Shown here one piece after another: positions 25,485-37,758 of a stretch of 60,000 bases of DNA (position 1 is the first letter of the stretch; every line of letters begins with the position of its first letter). The stretch covers positions 11,753,436 through 11,813,435 of the forward strand of contig NC_049993.1 in the NCBI RefSeq assembly GCF_000003815.2, given 5' to 3'. The notes under the pieces are model-generated. The model was not told the origin of the DNA. It worked only from the letters and a program-made list of their open reading frames with translations, and made no database searches. This DNA comes from Branchiostoma floridae. Lineage: Eukaryota; Chordata; Leptocardii; Amphioxiformes; Branchiostomatidae. A program made the position numbers and the translations under genes.

Positions 25485-25625
25485 CACATAAAATCATATA
25501 GACTACACAATAAAAGTCACTTACAAATGAAGAGTTAGCATTATAGCAGACTTCGCAATAACAGTCATATAGAGTACACAATAACAGCCACTTAAAATGA
25601 ACAGTCAGTATTAGTTTCGATGAAG
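25485..25625 (+). repeat. Two-copy tandem duplication, about 74 bp
   Basis: TCATATAGACTACACAATAA plus AAGTCACTTACAAATGAA near 25494 recurs as TCATATAGAGTACACAATAA plus CAGCCACTTAAAATGAA near 25565, both ending in AGT(T/C)AG(C/T)ATTA. Confidence 0.7.
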
Positions 25626-28600
25626 AGCGGGGATTATACAATAAAGTTTGTTGCATATTTATGCCCCATTTGGGGCTAAATGCACTAAGGTCGATACAAA
25701 GGGAATGATAGAAAACATAGATACATACTGTTTAGTTAACATGCTTCGTCTCTCTTATTAAAACATGTGAAGACGAACTTACAGAACTTTTCCAATGTAC
25801 CGTAGCTAACTGATGACATAACATATTTGAACACTGTGTCTTCTTTCATAGTTGTGCAGGTCTCTGTTCTACATGTGCAGCATTGACGAATGTATTGCGC
25901 ACATACAACACAGGGGAGGCCTAGGTTTTTCGTATCGTTCATGTATGCATAGCGATAAAAGTTCTGCAATACCTCATACACCACTGAGACTGTTGGCACC
26001 GTATACTGCCTCTCACTGTCGGAATCACCTCACTTAAAACACTTCCACACACAAACGTTATATTTCAGTAGAATGGCGTTAAACGATCCATTTACCATTT
26101 TATGACTTATCATATAATTAGGACATTGCTTTCCTGCAATGAAAAAGCTCTTGCTCCTGTCTTTTTAATGTAATTTCTCATGGTTTGATGTTTTACAGTG
26201 TAACGGCTGGGCGGTTGCTTTCTACATCACTCTCCGTGCCTTGAAGCTAATGGCTGTTTTATTCCCCTTTAATCACCAACTCAATTACATACAGACACAA
26301 AATGAGATTTCCACGTAGTAGGTTTCGCATAAAGTCGAACAGGATAGGTCGTAGCAAGCAGTGTGTGATCTTAACCATGAACTCCACACACGCATCTTGT
26401 AATGAGATAGTCCCACATGTGTGGCGTTATGCTTGGAGGATGGTTCATACGCGTCTGATAGAAATATCATCTTCAAAAAATTATACATGGAAAGATAGCC
26501 GTAAAATAGGTCCGCCCATCGAAATTGATAAAGAAGGAAGATTAAGATTAATATAATATAAAGCTTTTCCAATGTCAATGTATCAAAGTTTCTGGTCATC
26601 TTTCCGAAGCTCTTGCTTCCTTCCGGACGCCATGTACTCATAAGATTGATATCCCCCTCGTCCCCATGGACTTCCGGTCCTTCATTACGGCCCAGGTCCT
26701 GCTAATGGACTAATGGTATCATCACGTTCCCAGCGTACCCTTATAAAACCTGCACCATCCCAAGGTAGCAGGGCAGGCTTTAATGAAACCCCATAACCAC
26801 TCGGAAACTTCTCCTGCATAAACTTTACTCCTCCAAGTGTGACACATAGATCTGACCTTAATGGTGATGCTAGACGGAGACTTACAACTTAAGAACCTGG
26901 GACGGTACGAAAGTTACCTCACGAGAGATCACAAGAAGACCCGTCCACACCTCTAGGATTACTTTTTCATTATTCAAGAAATCACGACTGCTGACCGTTG
27001 GTATGATGTTATTAAAGTGGATCTGGTGTGTGCTGCAGTTGATGAATTCACACTGATCTCCGTGCACAGGACGGCTCCCATGGGTGTGTACAGCACAGAA
27101 CCGAAGTGCCGTTTGCCGTGATGGCTGGTGTTATTGCCGGCTCGGTGGGATGTTATGACATGTAGAACCAATATCAAGCTACATGCTGCTTTATGGTAAA
27201 GTGTGGGGTGTGTAATTGACTTGGCAGTAGGAGCGAGACGGGAGGCGTAAACCAGGAACATGTTAGCGCTCTTTTGGGTTCCATTTGTACCATAGATTCT
27301 GGTGTAACTGATATTTGATAGTCTATAGATTCAGTCGTAGAAGAGGATTCATTCAAACAAGACTACTACACAATCTCAAGGGATGAATAGCAGACAACCC
27401 CCATAGGCTGGAATCTGTGTCCCCATAGTCTATGACTGATTTTAAGACTAGCAATTGTAAGGTAGGCTTCAACTGTTAACATCATCGAGCAAAATCACAC
27501 ATCATCGAACAAAATCACATTGAGATACACAGGTTATAGAATCTTCTTCTGTATTGGGGTCGTGTCCGATAAATGGCATCAAAGGGTGAAGGTTTTCGTG
27601 AAAGTGGATCTGAAGAAATCAGTTCTGTTAGACGTCACTGGGCCTAAGTGGTTACAAAGGTTGTAGAGAACGTTTAGATTTTATGATCTGTATGGTCATT
27701 TTCATTTGTCAGATATTGCAATGTAACAGCAGTATAGACAAAACGAAGACAGAGAAAGATATGTTACATTGCTGTTGGGCATAGAATTCATTGAAGCTGA
27801 TGGGGATGCTTCGGGGACACCAGACATTCTTACTTCCACAAAATATATGATTTTAAAAAGTATGGCTTCCAAACATGCGCAATTTCATATAGCCTCTATG
27901 AAAGGGTATTCCAAGCAAATAGGGCTTGCCATATCTTCTCTTGTATGATCATATTGAGTTGATACTAAATGGATTACCAAGTAATCGTGGAAGCTCTCAA
28001 AGTACGTTCAAGATTTCTAAGTACTTGTTGAAGCTATGAGAAAATAGATGACAGAGGCGCCATATCTACCGGACTGGTCTATAGCCGATGCTGTACACGT
28101 AACCAGAGCTGACAACTTGCTGACACTTAGAAAAGGTCGATAAAGGTGACGTTAAGAGTTCTGGCAGCGCGCGCGCTGTTTTTGCTAATTGCGTAGGAGT
28201 CGAACCGTTTTATTTGGGACGTTAATGGCCAAAGATTGCATCTAATTTGTCGGGTGCAGGTCGCAGTGTACATGTAACAGCACTTAGTGTGCGTTATTGC
28301 TGGAAAGTTGAGCTCATCCGATGCTATACCTGGCGCTGTACTTAAGGGAGAATGTTCCGGAAAGTTGAACATGTCTCGCTTGTACAGGTAGAGTGCTACA
28401 CTTGCCAAGGGGAGTCCACATACACGCATTGATAGCATCCTAGCTATAGGCAGCTGTCTGCAACTCAAGTGCCTCCACGCGGAGCTGACTCGAGGAACCA
28501 TGATCGCACGGCTTTGTGATGACAGAGAGTCTCAATCTATCATTATCAAAGAGGTTTGACCTCCTTGGACCTATCTACTAGCTTTGGGCTAAACCCTTGG

Positions 28601-28705
28601 ACGGTAAGTGTACTGTTACAATATATACAAGCTCTGACCGGCAAACCATACTTGGTAATATGGTTCCCAAAAGACATAGTACTGAAACACTGCCGAAGCA
28701 TCGAC
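25626..28705. other. Noncoding DNA, no gene recognised
   Basis: It contains one small hairpin (GCAATGTAACA near 27718 and its complement near 27762) and a CATCATCGA(A/G)CAAAATCACA doublet near 27482-27520. Open frames are short and unsupported. Confidence 0.35.
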
Positions 28706-28905
28706 GCCTAAGGCCTACGTCACATTTGTAAACCGGGGCCCGACCGCCGAGCAGCTTTGGGGAACGAAAAGTATTATATAAAAGACGCCAAACTACACAA
28801 GACGTTAGTTAAGAGAATAGCCGTGGGCATTATTTCTGTATATTTTTACGTATACATTTCTATTTCTCGTTTCCACAAACAGCTCGTTCGGGGGACCGGT
28901 TCGTG
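28706..28905 (+). mobile_element. MITE family A, copy 2
   Basis: It starts CTAAGGCCTACGTCACATTT and AAACCGGGGCCCG, shares the core GCCAAACTACACAAGACGT with the 36.7 kb copy, and ends in a GC-rich segment (TCGGGGGACCGGTTCG). It is about 200 bp with degraded terminal inverted repeats. Confidence 0.8.
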
Positions 28906-30265
28906 AGCGAAACAACTGAGCGGAAGCTGCAGCCCATTTTCAAAACTAGAAGTTGGAACAGACCATTAGCGCAGAATAGGCAATGCTATCTAATCGGAGC
29001 CATTAGCTCCACAAATACTGACGCTACCACCGTCTGAGCATTCGGCAAGTTGGGCTGCAGAGTGCCCGCCTGTTGACTCTGTCATCGCGACATGGCGGGA
29101 AAACAAGCCCGCACGCCACCCCGTCTGGATTCCTGGCGTTACCAGTGGCGCGGGCAGTCCTCAGGAAGATGTCGGACCAGCCAACTGTCAATCAATCTAA
29201 CACACATCCGGGACACTCGTCCCGTCAGGAATGTTGACAAATACAACACGATGACAGGCGATAATCTAAGGGGTGGACAGCCTGACAACAGTCTTAGCTG
29301 TATGTGTGCTACTAAACGTAGGCCGCCAGATTTAACATAAAATTCCAAAGCTTCAATTTCATAACACCTAACGTTACAGTCGGTAATGTATCTGTTACCT
29401 TGTTTTTATAGAATATTGGACAACCTAAGCGAAACTGTAGAATACAAATGTAACTACAAAACTTCAATAGCAAGGAGCACAAAAGTCATTCTCTCTTTAC
29501 TCCAGTCACGAATGGCCAAAGGCAAGGATAATGACTTACTTGGTCCGGTGAATGTTAAGATGAGTGTTGTAACGCTTCAGTTCTTTTTGCCCGCAGCATT
29601 TGAAGGGAACCCGCGTCGAATTTAAAGTATATATATATATACTGCGCTATAAAACGAAGATATTCTCTGTTGGCAATGTAAACAAACGTATCACTGTCAG
29701 ACACTTGCCTGGCTGTGAATGATCAAACGTAAACCGCTGCCATCTGGCTCTGATGAAAGCAACCACCCACGTACCTCATGAATAATGATAGAAGTGGCTG
29801 TTCTTATGAAGTATGTGCGGTGCATATCATATATTTACAAAGAGATGAGCAACATCATATTTCTTGCTTGCATCTAAGTAATTCTAAGAGCACTACCGAT
29901 TCGTTACCACAGAAAGCTCAATCCACCTAGTCTTGCCAACCTTATCATTTTTTTTCACTTTTTGGTAGCATTTGTTTTCGAATTCATACCTGTTGTATTT
30001 GATTTCAAAGATCATAGCATGTTGGCACATCCCCTCAGCTAATGATGTTCAGAGGTATGCAGGTTTGTACTCTTTGACGTCACCATGACCATCATCTCTG
30101 AATGACGATATGGTTGATTCCGGCGGATACCCTCTCAGAATGTCTACCATACAGACTGCTGACGTCAATCAAGTTGCCCAAACCTACAGTATCTGATCTA
30201 TAGTAACTGTAATAGGAACATGTCTTCCTGATCTCCCAGCCGCTGTGTCTTGTCTAAGAGGACAC
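28906..30265. other. No gene recognised; short (TA)n tract at 29627-29640
   Basis: An ATG-initiated frame of 82 codons at 29092-29340 has a good Kozak context (GCGACATGG) but no recognisable domain or splice support, so it is not called. Confidence 0.35.
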
Positions 30266-30345
30266 CCCTAATCTCCAGGCAGATTTACCGGTGGCATAAG
30301 CAGTTTAGCTGACCAAGGAGTGTTCTGAGCCACCGGAAGAAGGGT
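30266..30345 (+). mobile_element. Partial foldback element (CTCCAAGCAGA family, single end)
   Basis: AATCTCCAGGCAGATTTACC followed by GGTGGCATAAG and GACCAAGGAGTG resembles the end at 36971 (AATCTCCAAGCAGATCCTAC, AATGGCATAAG, GGCCAAGGAGTG). The opposite arm is not recognisable. Confidence 0.6.
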
Positions 30346-30390
30346 TCCATCGTAAATAGACTAGTCTCCAGATATTTGATCCAGTACCAT

Positions 30391-30745
30391 TGAAGGGAAG
30401 TTCATTTTTCTTGATTTCTTTAAGTATGATTCACTCAGGTCCCGGTGGGACATCATGATTATAGGTTTCTATCTGGTTTCTGTCTTCTTAGAATCCCCTC
30501 GTTGGCTACACTGAGTAGTTGAACTGGTCGTTATCTAATTCCTTAGTTTCTTGATTGTTAGAAAACTTTTTGAAGGAAAGGTTTCTTTTTCTTGGACCCT
30601 TTAAGTATAATTTACTGATGAGGTCCTGGTGGGACATCACGATTCTAGGTTTTTATCTGGTTTCTATTTTCTCAGAATCCCCTCGTTGAGTAGTTGAACT
30701 GGCCGTTATGCAATTTGTGACTTTCGCGATTGTTACAAAACTTTG
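30391..30745 (+). repeat. Two-copy tandem duplication, 180-bp unit
   Basis: Units at 30391-30570 and 30571-30745 share GGGACATCA(T/C)GATT(A/C)TAGGTTT, AGAATCCCCTCGTTG and GAGTAGTTGAACTGG. The second copy lacks about 9 bp (GCTACACTG) present in the first. Noncoding. Confidence 0.9.
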
Positions 30746-33700
30746 ATGATATAGAGACCTGCCTCACCCCGAGTTCTGACTCTTTCGTTTTGTGATGTTT
30801 TCATCGAACGAAGTCGTACCCTTGACCTATGAACCAAACCCCAAACAGACTTTTGATGGAGATACAAAATTTACTGCGAGTCTCATTTCCGCCCACTTTA
30901 AGTCTGTTTTGTCCACCCAATGACTTCCGCACTGCCCTTTTGCACTGGGGCTTCGTTTTACTGCAGATCGTATATCTGACACCATTGAGGTGAAACCAAG
31001 GTCGTCTAATCGTCAAGATGTCCTCAAAGCCGTCTTTACGACAAATATTGACTTCTTGACCTTTCTTCGCATTGACGACTTTTCAGCTGACCCGTATATC
31101 GTGAGTCAATGAAGTTCAGCTGACACAAGGCCAGTGATTTCACCTCAGACATTTTGTTAAAGAGCAAGAGCGCATCGTCAATGATGTAATGGCCATAAGA
31201 TACCCCCTACAGTAAATCCTCCGCCTGTATGTCTATCTACCGTTCCTTCCACGTTTGACTGATCGTCAGTGTTACCCATTGATTTTATCTCCCCCGTTAT
31301 ACCACCCACTATTCACCATCTGTAAGCTGCAGGAGTAAGGTTGTAATGGCAATGGTTGAAAGCAACTTTATTCACCACACGTTGGCAAGATTGGATGGTA
31401 ATTTTGTCTTTTGAATGGTGTGTTATTTGCCACTAAATCTGAAGGCGAGATTGTGGGGCGCCATCCATGTCAAGTCTTTGTCGCTGGATACCATGGCAAT
31501 TTTCGGACCAGTACGACTGAATAGTTTCTGATTAACAGTGTTCATCAATCTTCATGGGCTGTACATACTGGCGTTACTGCTTTACTTTTTATCACTCCAT
31601 CAAAGAATATAATCTTGATTCATTAGGTTTTGATAAAGCTGTCATTTGACTATCGCGCTTAGTTTGATATTCATCTGTTTTACGCTCTATTTGCACCTAA
31701 TGTTGATGTTTTTTCATTGCTGTCAAAAGGCAAAGATGTTTTTGTAAATAATGAAAGGAAAGGCTTCAAGTGGTCATGGTCGCCCAATCATTTCCAAGGC
31801 CACGGTGGTTCGATAAACGGATTCTACCATCAAACGATAGACTAGATTGAAGACACTGCCGTTGTCTTCACAGTGTTACGGAATGGCGGCTCCTAATTGC
31901 TACTTTCTTACGACAACGGAACAATATCCTTGACTCCCTTCTCGGACTCATGTACATCTTAAAGAGATCATCTTTTCATTTTTGTGATTTCATCGTCATT
32001 GATTACTTCGACCTCTATCTGTCAAACGGCATGTGTCAATATGTATAGCCAAATGTCAAGAGTAGGCGAGGAAATGGGTCATCGTTGGACTGGCAATCCA
32101 AGTGGTATTTGACTGGGAATTTGGGAATCTAAAACAGCGTTTTCCAATTACAAAGCATGGCCTGTATTGCTGTAATGGGAGTTATGTAACTTGATGGATG
32201 ATGTATTTGATGTTGTTATTGGGCATACGACATGCGGAATGTTGGTGAAACAAGTTGGTAATTGCGAATATTGAACCAGCTGCTGCTACGGCAATATGGT
32301 AGATGGTGCTTGTTGGCAGCATACACGGTGGAGAAAGAATGTACTATATCACCAAGGAATAAAAAAATATCTAGTGTATGTGATTGATATAGCATAGAAT
32401 ACCTTCATCCTGAAAGAGACATTAGTTGTGTATTTTCTATATGAACCGAGAAAAAGCTAATACACATTTATGGACTGTTTGTTTCGTCATATTACATACA
32501 ATGTATAGGATGTATTCCGTGGGAATTCCTTTTGAATTTTGAAGCTAGACTCTCTCGTCAATGACCAATTGTTTGGACCAATCTCAATACTAAACCTGAA
32601 CGTATTTCTAGAATTGATTAAAGGCAGTCCTGGAAGACACAGTCTTAACTGTTCTTACCACCCTTAAGACTCAAATCAAACCGAATCTGTTAGTAAAATC
32701 GATTGATGCACTCCTTGAGGAGTCTGCCTCCCATATGGGTGAAGCTACAAAGCCTCAGCATATGCGCGTGCAGCACGAAGGATTCATGGCGCCGGCGGAG
32801 TACAGCAAAAACAATTACAACTTACGGCTGCTCTTTGCGCCATTAATGAAACATCCGGAGATGTCGGATCGATAGAGAGAAGAAAGTAACCTTAAATAAC
32901 AGGCTGTCAGAGGCGTGGTGCCAATATGCACCACCTGGTTGGCGCCATGGTAAGGAACAGGCTAAACCACACACATAGTACAAAACATATTACTAACGGT
33001 TAGTAAGGCATTGCCAGTAGAATACTTTCCTGTCATCAATATGCCATTAGCATTTTTCTAATGGGCTTCCCGCATTTTGGTAAAGACCTTTTTTCAATGG
33101 CAATGTTTTGTACTACGATGTATTACTATTTAGGCACAGACTGGCTTGGGGTACTGACAAATGACGCTCCCATCGATCGTTCAAAATGTAGTTAACTACA
33201 ACTAGAAACTACATTTTAAGTGTACTTACTGGTTTTTAGAACAAGCAGTAGTCTTGCAAGTAATAACATCAAAGAGGCAATATGGAGCGTTGTACATTTA
33301 GATAAACCATAATTTCCAAAGGCACAATGTGTATACGCTAGTCCACCATCCTTGCTGGTGAATTGTTTGTATTCATCAATAACCAGTGACGTGACAAAGC
33401 CAACGACTGGCTATATAGACACATTTTAACTATTGACCAGCAAGCTGTATTGTGTTAACAGGCATGTACAAGAGTTGTTCAATTACAACAGAATTCATCA
33501 CGGTCCTGTTAGCTGTTTGGCCAGTGTTGTACCATAATCATTTCCGTTGTATATGTAAACTATGGACGGGATATCATCTCTATGTACGCTAATATGGCCT
33601 CATACGATACGTTTATCGGAGTGCTAGCATGCTAGACATACTCTATCTTCATAAATTACCTTACCGGTAATCTATGAGTCTAGCTTAAACTTCATGTTTC

Positions 33701-33928
33701 ATATTATATACATCATCAAGACAACGTCTCCATAAATACTTCTTACTTCCGTCTAAGCTCACTTACCACCAACGACAATGTTATCGTCAGCAAGCAGAAT
33801 GCTATTATAGATAATCTATAGCTATAACACCTTAGTGAAATATTCCAATATCTGCGGCCAGGGAATGAACTATACACGATGTTTCCCCACCAAGGCTACG
33901 CATTCATTGATTCGGAACTATCCCTTCG
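30746..33928. other. Noncoding DNA, no gene or repeat recognised
   Basis: About 3.2 kb of AT-rich sequence with very few open frames. Nothing supported. Confidence 0.4.
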
Positions 33929-34197
33929 CACGAGGTTGTCCAAGAGTAATGCAAGTGGTTTTATAACAGAATCATTTTTGAGCGAATGAGTTAAAATTTT
34001 GCACAAAGGTAAATATATATATATATATCCTCCTGAGATTGAAATGTAATTCATTTAGGAAATAATCAACAAAAATTATATATTTCAATCTCAAGACAAT
34101 ATATACATTTGATATCTTGCCAAATGTAAACTCATTCGACTAAAGAATGAACCTGTTATAAAACCACTTGCATTACTTTTTGACTCACCCTCGTACA
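33929..34197. mobile_element. Foldback MITE with mariner-like ends
   Basis: The left end CACGAGGTTGTCCAAGAGTA continues ATGCAAGTGGTTTTATAACA; the right end is its inverted counterpart (complement begins ACGAGGGTGAGTCAAAAAGT). The arms match for about 65 bp through GAATGAG, and a second inner stem flanks the centre (GAGATTGAAATGTAA near 34034 and its complement near 34085). CGAGGGTGxGTCAAAAAGTAATGC resembles mariner/Tc1-type terminal repeats, so a non-autonomous mariner derivative is likely. A TA follows the right end; the left duplication is not clean. An (AT)n run lies at about 34012-34028. Confidence 0.82.
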
Positions 34198-36690
34198 AAA
34201 AAGGGGTCCAGCCCCAACCCCGATGCGATTACACAAGTCTTTGCTTAAACTTCATTAAAGTAGGTGACAACTTGGTGCGATGTTTGCAATGGCAGTGACA
34301 GTGACATGACAGTTTACATTATGACCTTGTCAAATGGGGACTTGATAAAAGCCGCCAAGAGAAAATGGCATGTATTTATTACAAACTACGCCGATCACTT
34401 GTAACAGTACCTCACAATGTTGACATTTACATGACCTGTGTAGATTCTTATGAAAGCGTGGGCATCAGCCATGTTTCTTAGAACCTCGCCTCACTCTACT
34501 GTACTGCTATGTAAGGATCTTAAACATTAAACTGCAACAGCGTTGGGTATCACAATTTTGCAACAAGCCAGGTAAAATTTGCGTCATTTGGTCACTAGCA
34601 CGATGGCAAATTGAAGACTTTTACAGTATAAGTATGAATGGACATAGCGACATAACGATTACGATACAAACGCGTTTTGCACTAAAACAGATAGCCAAAC
34701 GGCACCTCAGTATTATGCATTGAAGACTGATAACCAAACAGCAAATCAAGCGATGTACAACATTGCAATCCTGTAGCTAGCAAATAATCTCATCACATAA
34801 CATCGTTATAACCGTTGAAATATAAACATGAAACAGCCTTACCAGATATGAGCCTCCTAGAAGACCGTCTTCTGATGTCTGTATAGAAGTATGAGGACTG
34901 CAGTCATTGGTCGGGCCCTTAAATAGCCTCACCTACGCGTAGAATCTTTGGTATTGAATCATCCGCTAGGGGAGCTGCCCTGCATACTGATATAAACCTG
35001 AACACAAGAGACGCTCGCTTTGATTGGCTGCTGGAGTTGACAGGATTATGTAGTGTAGGACCAGGGTACTGGGAAGACGATATTGACATGTAATGGTTGG
35101 TTGGTTAACGATTAAGGCCCATTTTTGTTATAGCTTTCCTGGAAAAGGATGGAGGAGAAGAACCCGGGTATGACAGCACAACACTTCGTGGAAGAAGTCA
35201 TCTCAGGGTAAAGCATTGCTCGTCTTATTGCAGACGGTGTTTTGTAATATGATTTACATACATGTACAGAAAATGGTAAAACAAAGCCATTAGCAAACTC
35301 TTGTCATGGTCAAATCTGTAATCAAATAGTTCCTGTGGATCCCTATATTGTCTGCGATTATATATTTTAATTATATGCTTTGAGAATGTCGTCAACAATG
35401 GGTATTTTGAAATTACCTATGGTAATCTTAAAACCTTCAGAGTATTGGGAAACCCGCAAGATTCATAGCTAATTCAGAGTACTACAGAGCTGTACTGGAG
35501 TTGGCTAAGCAGGACGCGTTTGTCACAAGGTCAAAAGACGTAAATGTGTGTATGGTGATGATAGACATGTAATTACCGTAACTCCTCAAGCTATTAAAGG
35601 ATCGTGAGTTTCATTTGCTCTGGGGTGATGGTTTGGAGAAGGTCGTCATTGAGAAGTTCGTCACTAGTATGTGTTAAAGATAAACTATGGTTTTAAAGTT
35701 TAAAGGGCGATGAAGTTGCAAGATGCAAGATCGAAGAATTATACATACTGACATCTTAATGTCAAACTAAGCAATATTAGAGTACTGAGGCAATCTACAC
35801 GAAATTAATATCTTCATCATTATATCTACTGCACTACATTCCCACATCTACATCATTATTTCATACTTTAAGCGGGTAAAAACGGATTTTCAAAATAATG
35901 TAACCCACAAAAGTTAGAGTTAGACCTCACGGCGTCCTCGCGCTACTGCGTGCGGCATCGAATATTTGCTCGTTGAATGTTGGTATGGAATGGAATGGAA
36001 TAGAGTTGCTTTATCTTCTTACGTAGAAAAGTGCCCAAAGATTAATTGACTTTGATAATTGAAGTTCTACAACCCTGACTTGGACTTAGCTTAGGTTGCC
36101 TTTACTGCAGCGTAGGTTGAAGTTGCAAAGAACATGCAGAGGAGTGAGCAGACGGGACGACAGTTGTAATGGATGCAGGGGAACCCAGAGGGCAGCTTAC
36201 AAAAGCTCCGGCAGGACTACCGGATATTACCGGCCAAAAAGGGAAATTAAAGGCGTGGGAATGGATTTCTCACAGAGTTGGCAGGTCTCCCCATACCCAG
36301 CAGTCAGGCGGATCCATCAACTTCACTGCTGCTGAGGTTCACATGAGAGCTGGTGTCTACATGCACAAAATGGGCTATACTTTTTCATCATCTTAGGGAC
36401 ACGTTTACTACAAATGAGATCGTCGACTTCTAAAGTATAGATGTTTTTACAGATGTAGGGCGAAGGCGTATGAAGAATATGTGTTTTATGTACAGGGATA
36501 TGACTGGTTCAACTTTTGGCACTGTTGTGGTTGAAAATGAGAGGAGGAAAGCATTTTTGCATTTTAGTATAATGAACTACCGTCTTCTTTGCAATGTTTG
36601 TGTTTGTGCCCCGGTCTGTGAGTTCTTTTCCTTTTGTCAAATCATTTTCACATCGCAGCGCCTGTGTTTCACCCCCATTTACTTCATCGC
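34198..36690. other. Noncoding DNA, no gene recognised
   Basis: A 75-codon ATG-started frame at 36169-36396 has no recognisable domain or splice context and is left uncalled. A short GGAAT repeat lies near 35988-36001. Confidence 0.35.
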
Positions 36691-36904
36691 TAAAGGCCTA
36701 CGCCACATTTCCAAACCAGGGCCCGGCCGGGCAGCTTTCGGGAACGAAACGTATGATATAAAAGACACCAAACTACACAAGACGTAGAGGGAATAGTCGT
36801 TGGCGCTATTTGAATATATTCTAGAAATGCATTTATATCTTTATTTGCTCCCACAAGCATCCCGGCCTGGCCCAGTTTTGGAAATGTGACGCCTAGTAGC
36901 CTTA
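36691..36904 (+). mobile_element. MITE family A, copy 3 (best preserved)
   Basis: The ends are TAAAGGCCTACGCCACATTT plus CCAAACCAGGGCC and, inverted, GGCCCAGTTTTGGAAATGTG plus ACGCCTAGTAGCCTTA, giving terminal inverted repeats of about 40 bp. The core ACACCAAACTACACAAGACG matches copies 1 and 2. At 214 bp it has no coding capacity. Confidence 0.88.
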
Positions 36905-36970
36905 ATCATCCATTTTCTTTTACCAAGAATACCATTCACGTTTGTCCAGACGTGCTTGCCGATTCATAGA

Positions 36971-37050
36971 GGTAATCTCCAAGCAGATCCTACAATGGCA
37001 TAAGATAATACCAAACTGGCCAAGGAGTGTAGTCAGCCAAGAGGTGCGTC
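36971..37050 (+). mobile_element. Partial foldback element (CTCCAAGCAGA family, single end)
   Basis: GGTAATCTCCAAGCAGATCC begins a segment with AATGGCATAAGATAATACCA and GGCCAAGGAGTG, similar to the arm and centre of element 2 at 20.4 kb and to the fragment at 30.27 kb. No right arm is found before a C run near 37057. Confidence 0.65.
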
Positions 37051-37520
37051 CATTTGCCCCCCCCCCATTGAAATCTTTCAATAGTTAAACATGTGAATCT
37101 AACTCCAAATCAATACAATTGTGTCATCAGTTGTTTATGTTCTTGTGTTTGTAAAATAGAAGAACCGTGGCCCTTTCATAACGTCTGCTATCTTATTTAG
37201 TCACATAGTTTGTGTACGTGTGCACGTGACCCTTCGTAGTTATGCTCAGCCTGGCTTACTCTTTCAGCTTGCTCACTTCGGGCACTTTTCTCTCTCGGCT
37301 TGACTTCAGCTTCTATTCATAGACATTCGAACTTCTGTAAAAGCACTCATTGGACCGGAAATGTTCCCATCATGACGGAGGTAATAAAAGACCGGAGGGA
37401 GGTACTGAAAACCCCGATAATGCCCACAGCGCCATGTCCACATCTATCTCTGACTTCCTGTAGGTTCGTGAAAGCCTCTCCTGAGATGTCTGCGGAACGT
37501 CAAGGCGAGTTTGTTAAAGG
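37051..37520. other. No feature seen
   Basis: Noncoding DNA between two miniature elements. Confidence 0.35.
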
Positions 37521-37758
37521 TGGACTCTCACTGCACTTGGGGCACCGGTGCGGCACTGCGGGGTTCGTTCACTGCGGCACTGTTTTGTCATTTACGCGAT
37601 TTTTAATAATCTAGATATTGCGTAATACGTAAAAGTATGACTTAGAAGACAACAAAATGCACAAAACGGAGGAAAATTCGTTCTTTATCTCTGAAATTCG
37701 TTGAATCATCCACGAACCCCGCAGTGCCGCACCGGTGCCCCAAGTGCAGTGAGAGTGC
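37521..37758. mobile_element. Foldback MITE with GC-rich 48-bp arms
   Basis: The left arm GGACTCTCACTGCACTTGGG plus GCACCGGTGCGGCACTGCGG and GGTTCGT is repeated almost perfectly in inverted form at 37711-37758. The loop of about 140 bp is AT-rich. High arm identity implies recent activity or strong hairpin maintenance. The arms share no sequence with the CTCCAAGCAGA family. Confidence 0.92.

Noticed and set aside
29092-29340. 82-codon ATG frame with good Kozak context
   Set aside because: No recognisable domain, no splice sites and no neighbouring exons. Length is compatible with chance.
36169-36396. 75-codon ATG frame in a slightly GC-rich patch
   Set aside because: The protein is unrecognised and no promoter or splice evidence supports it.
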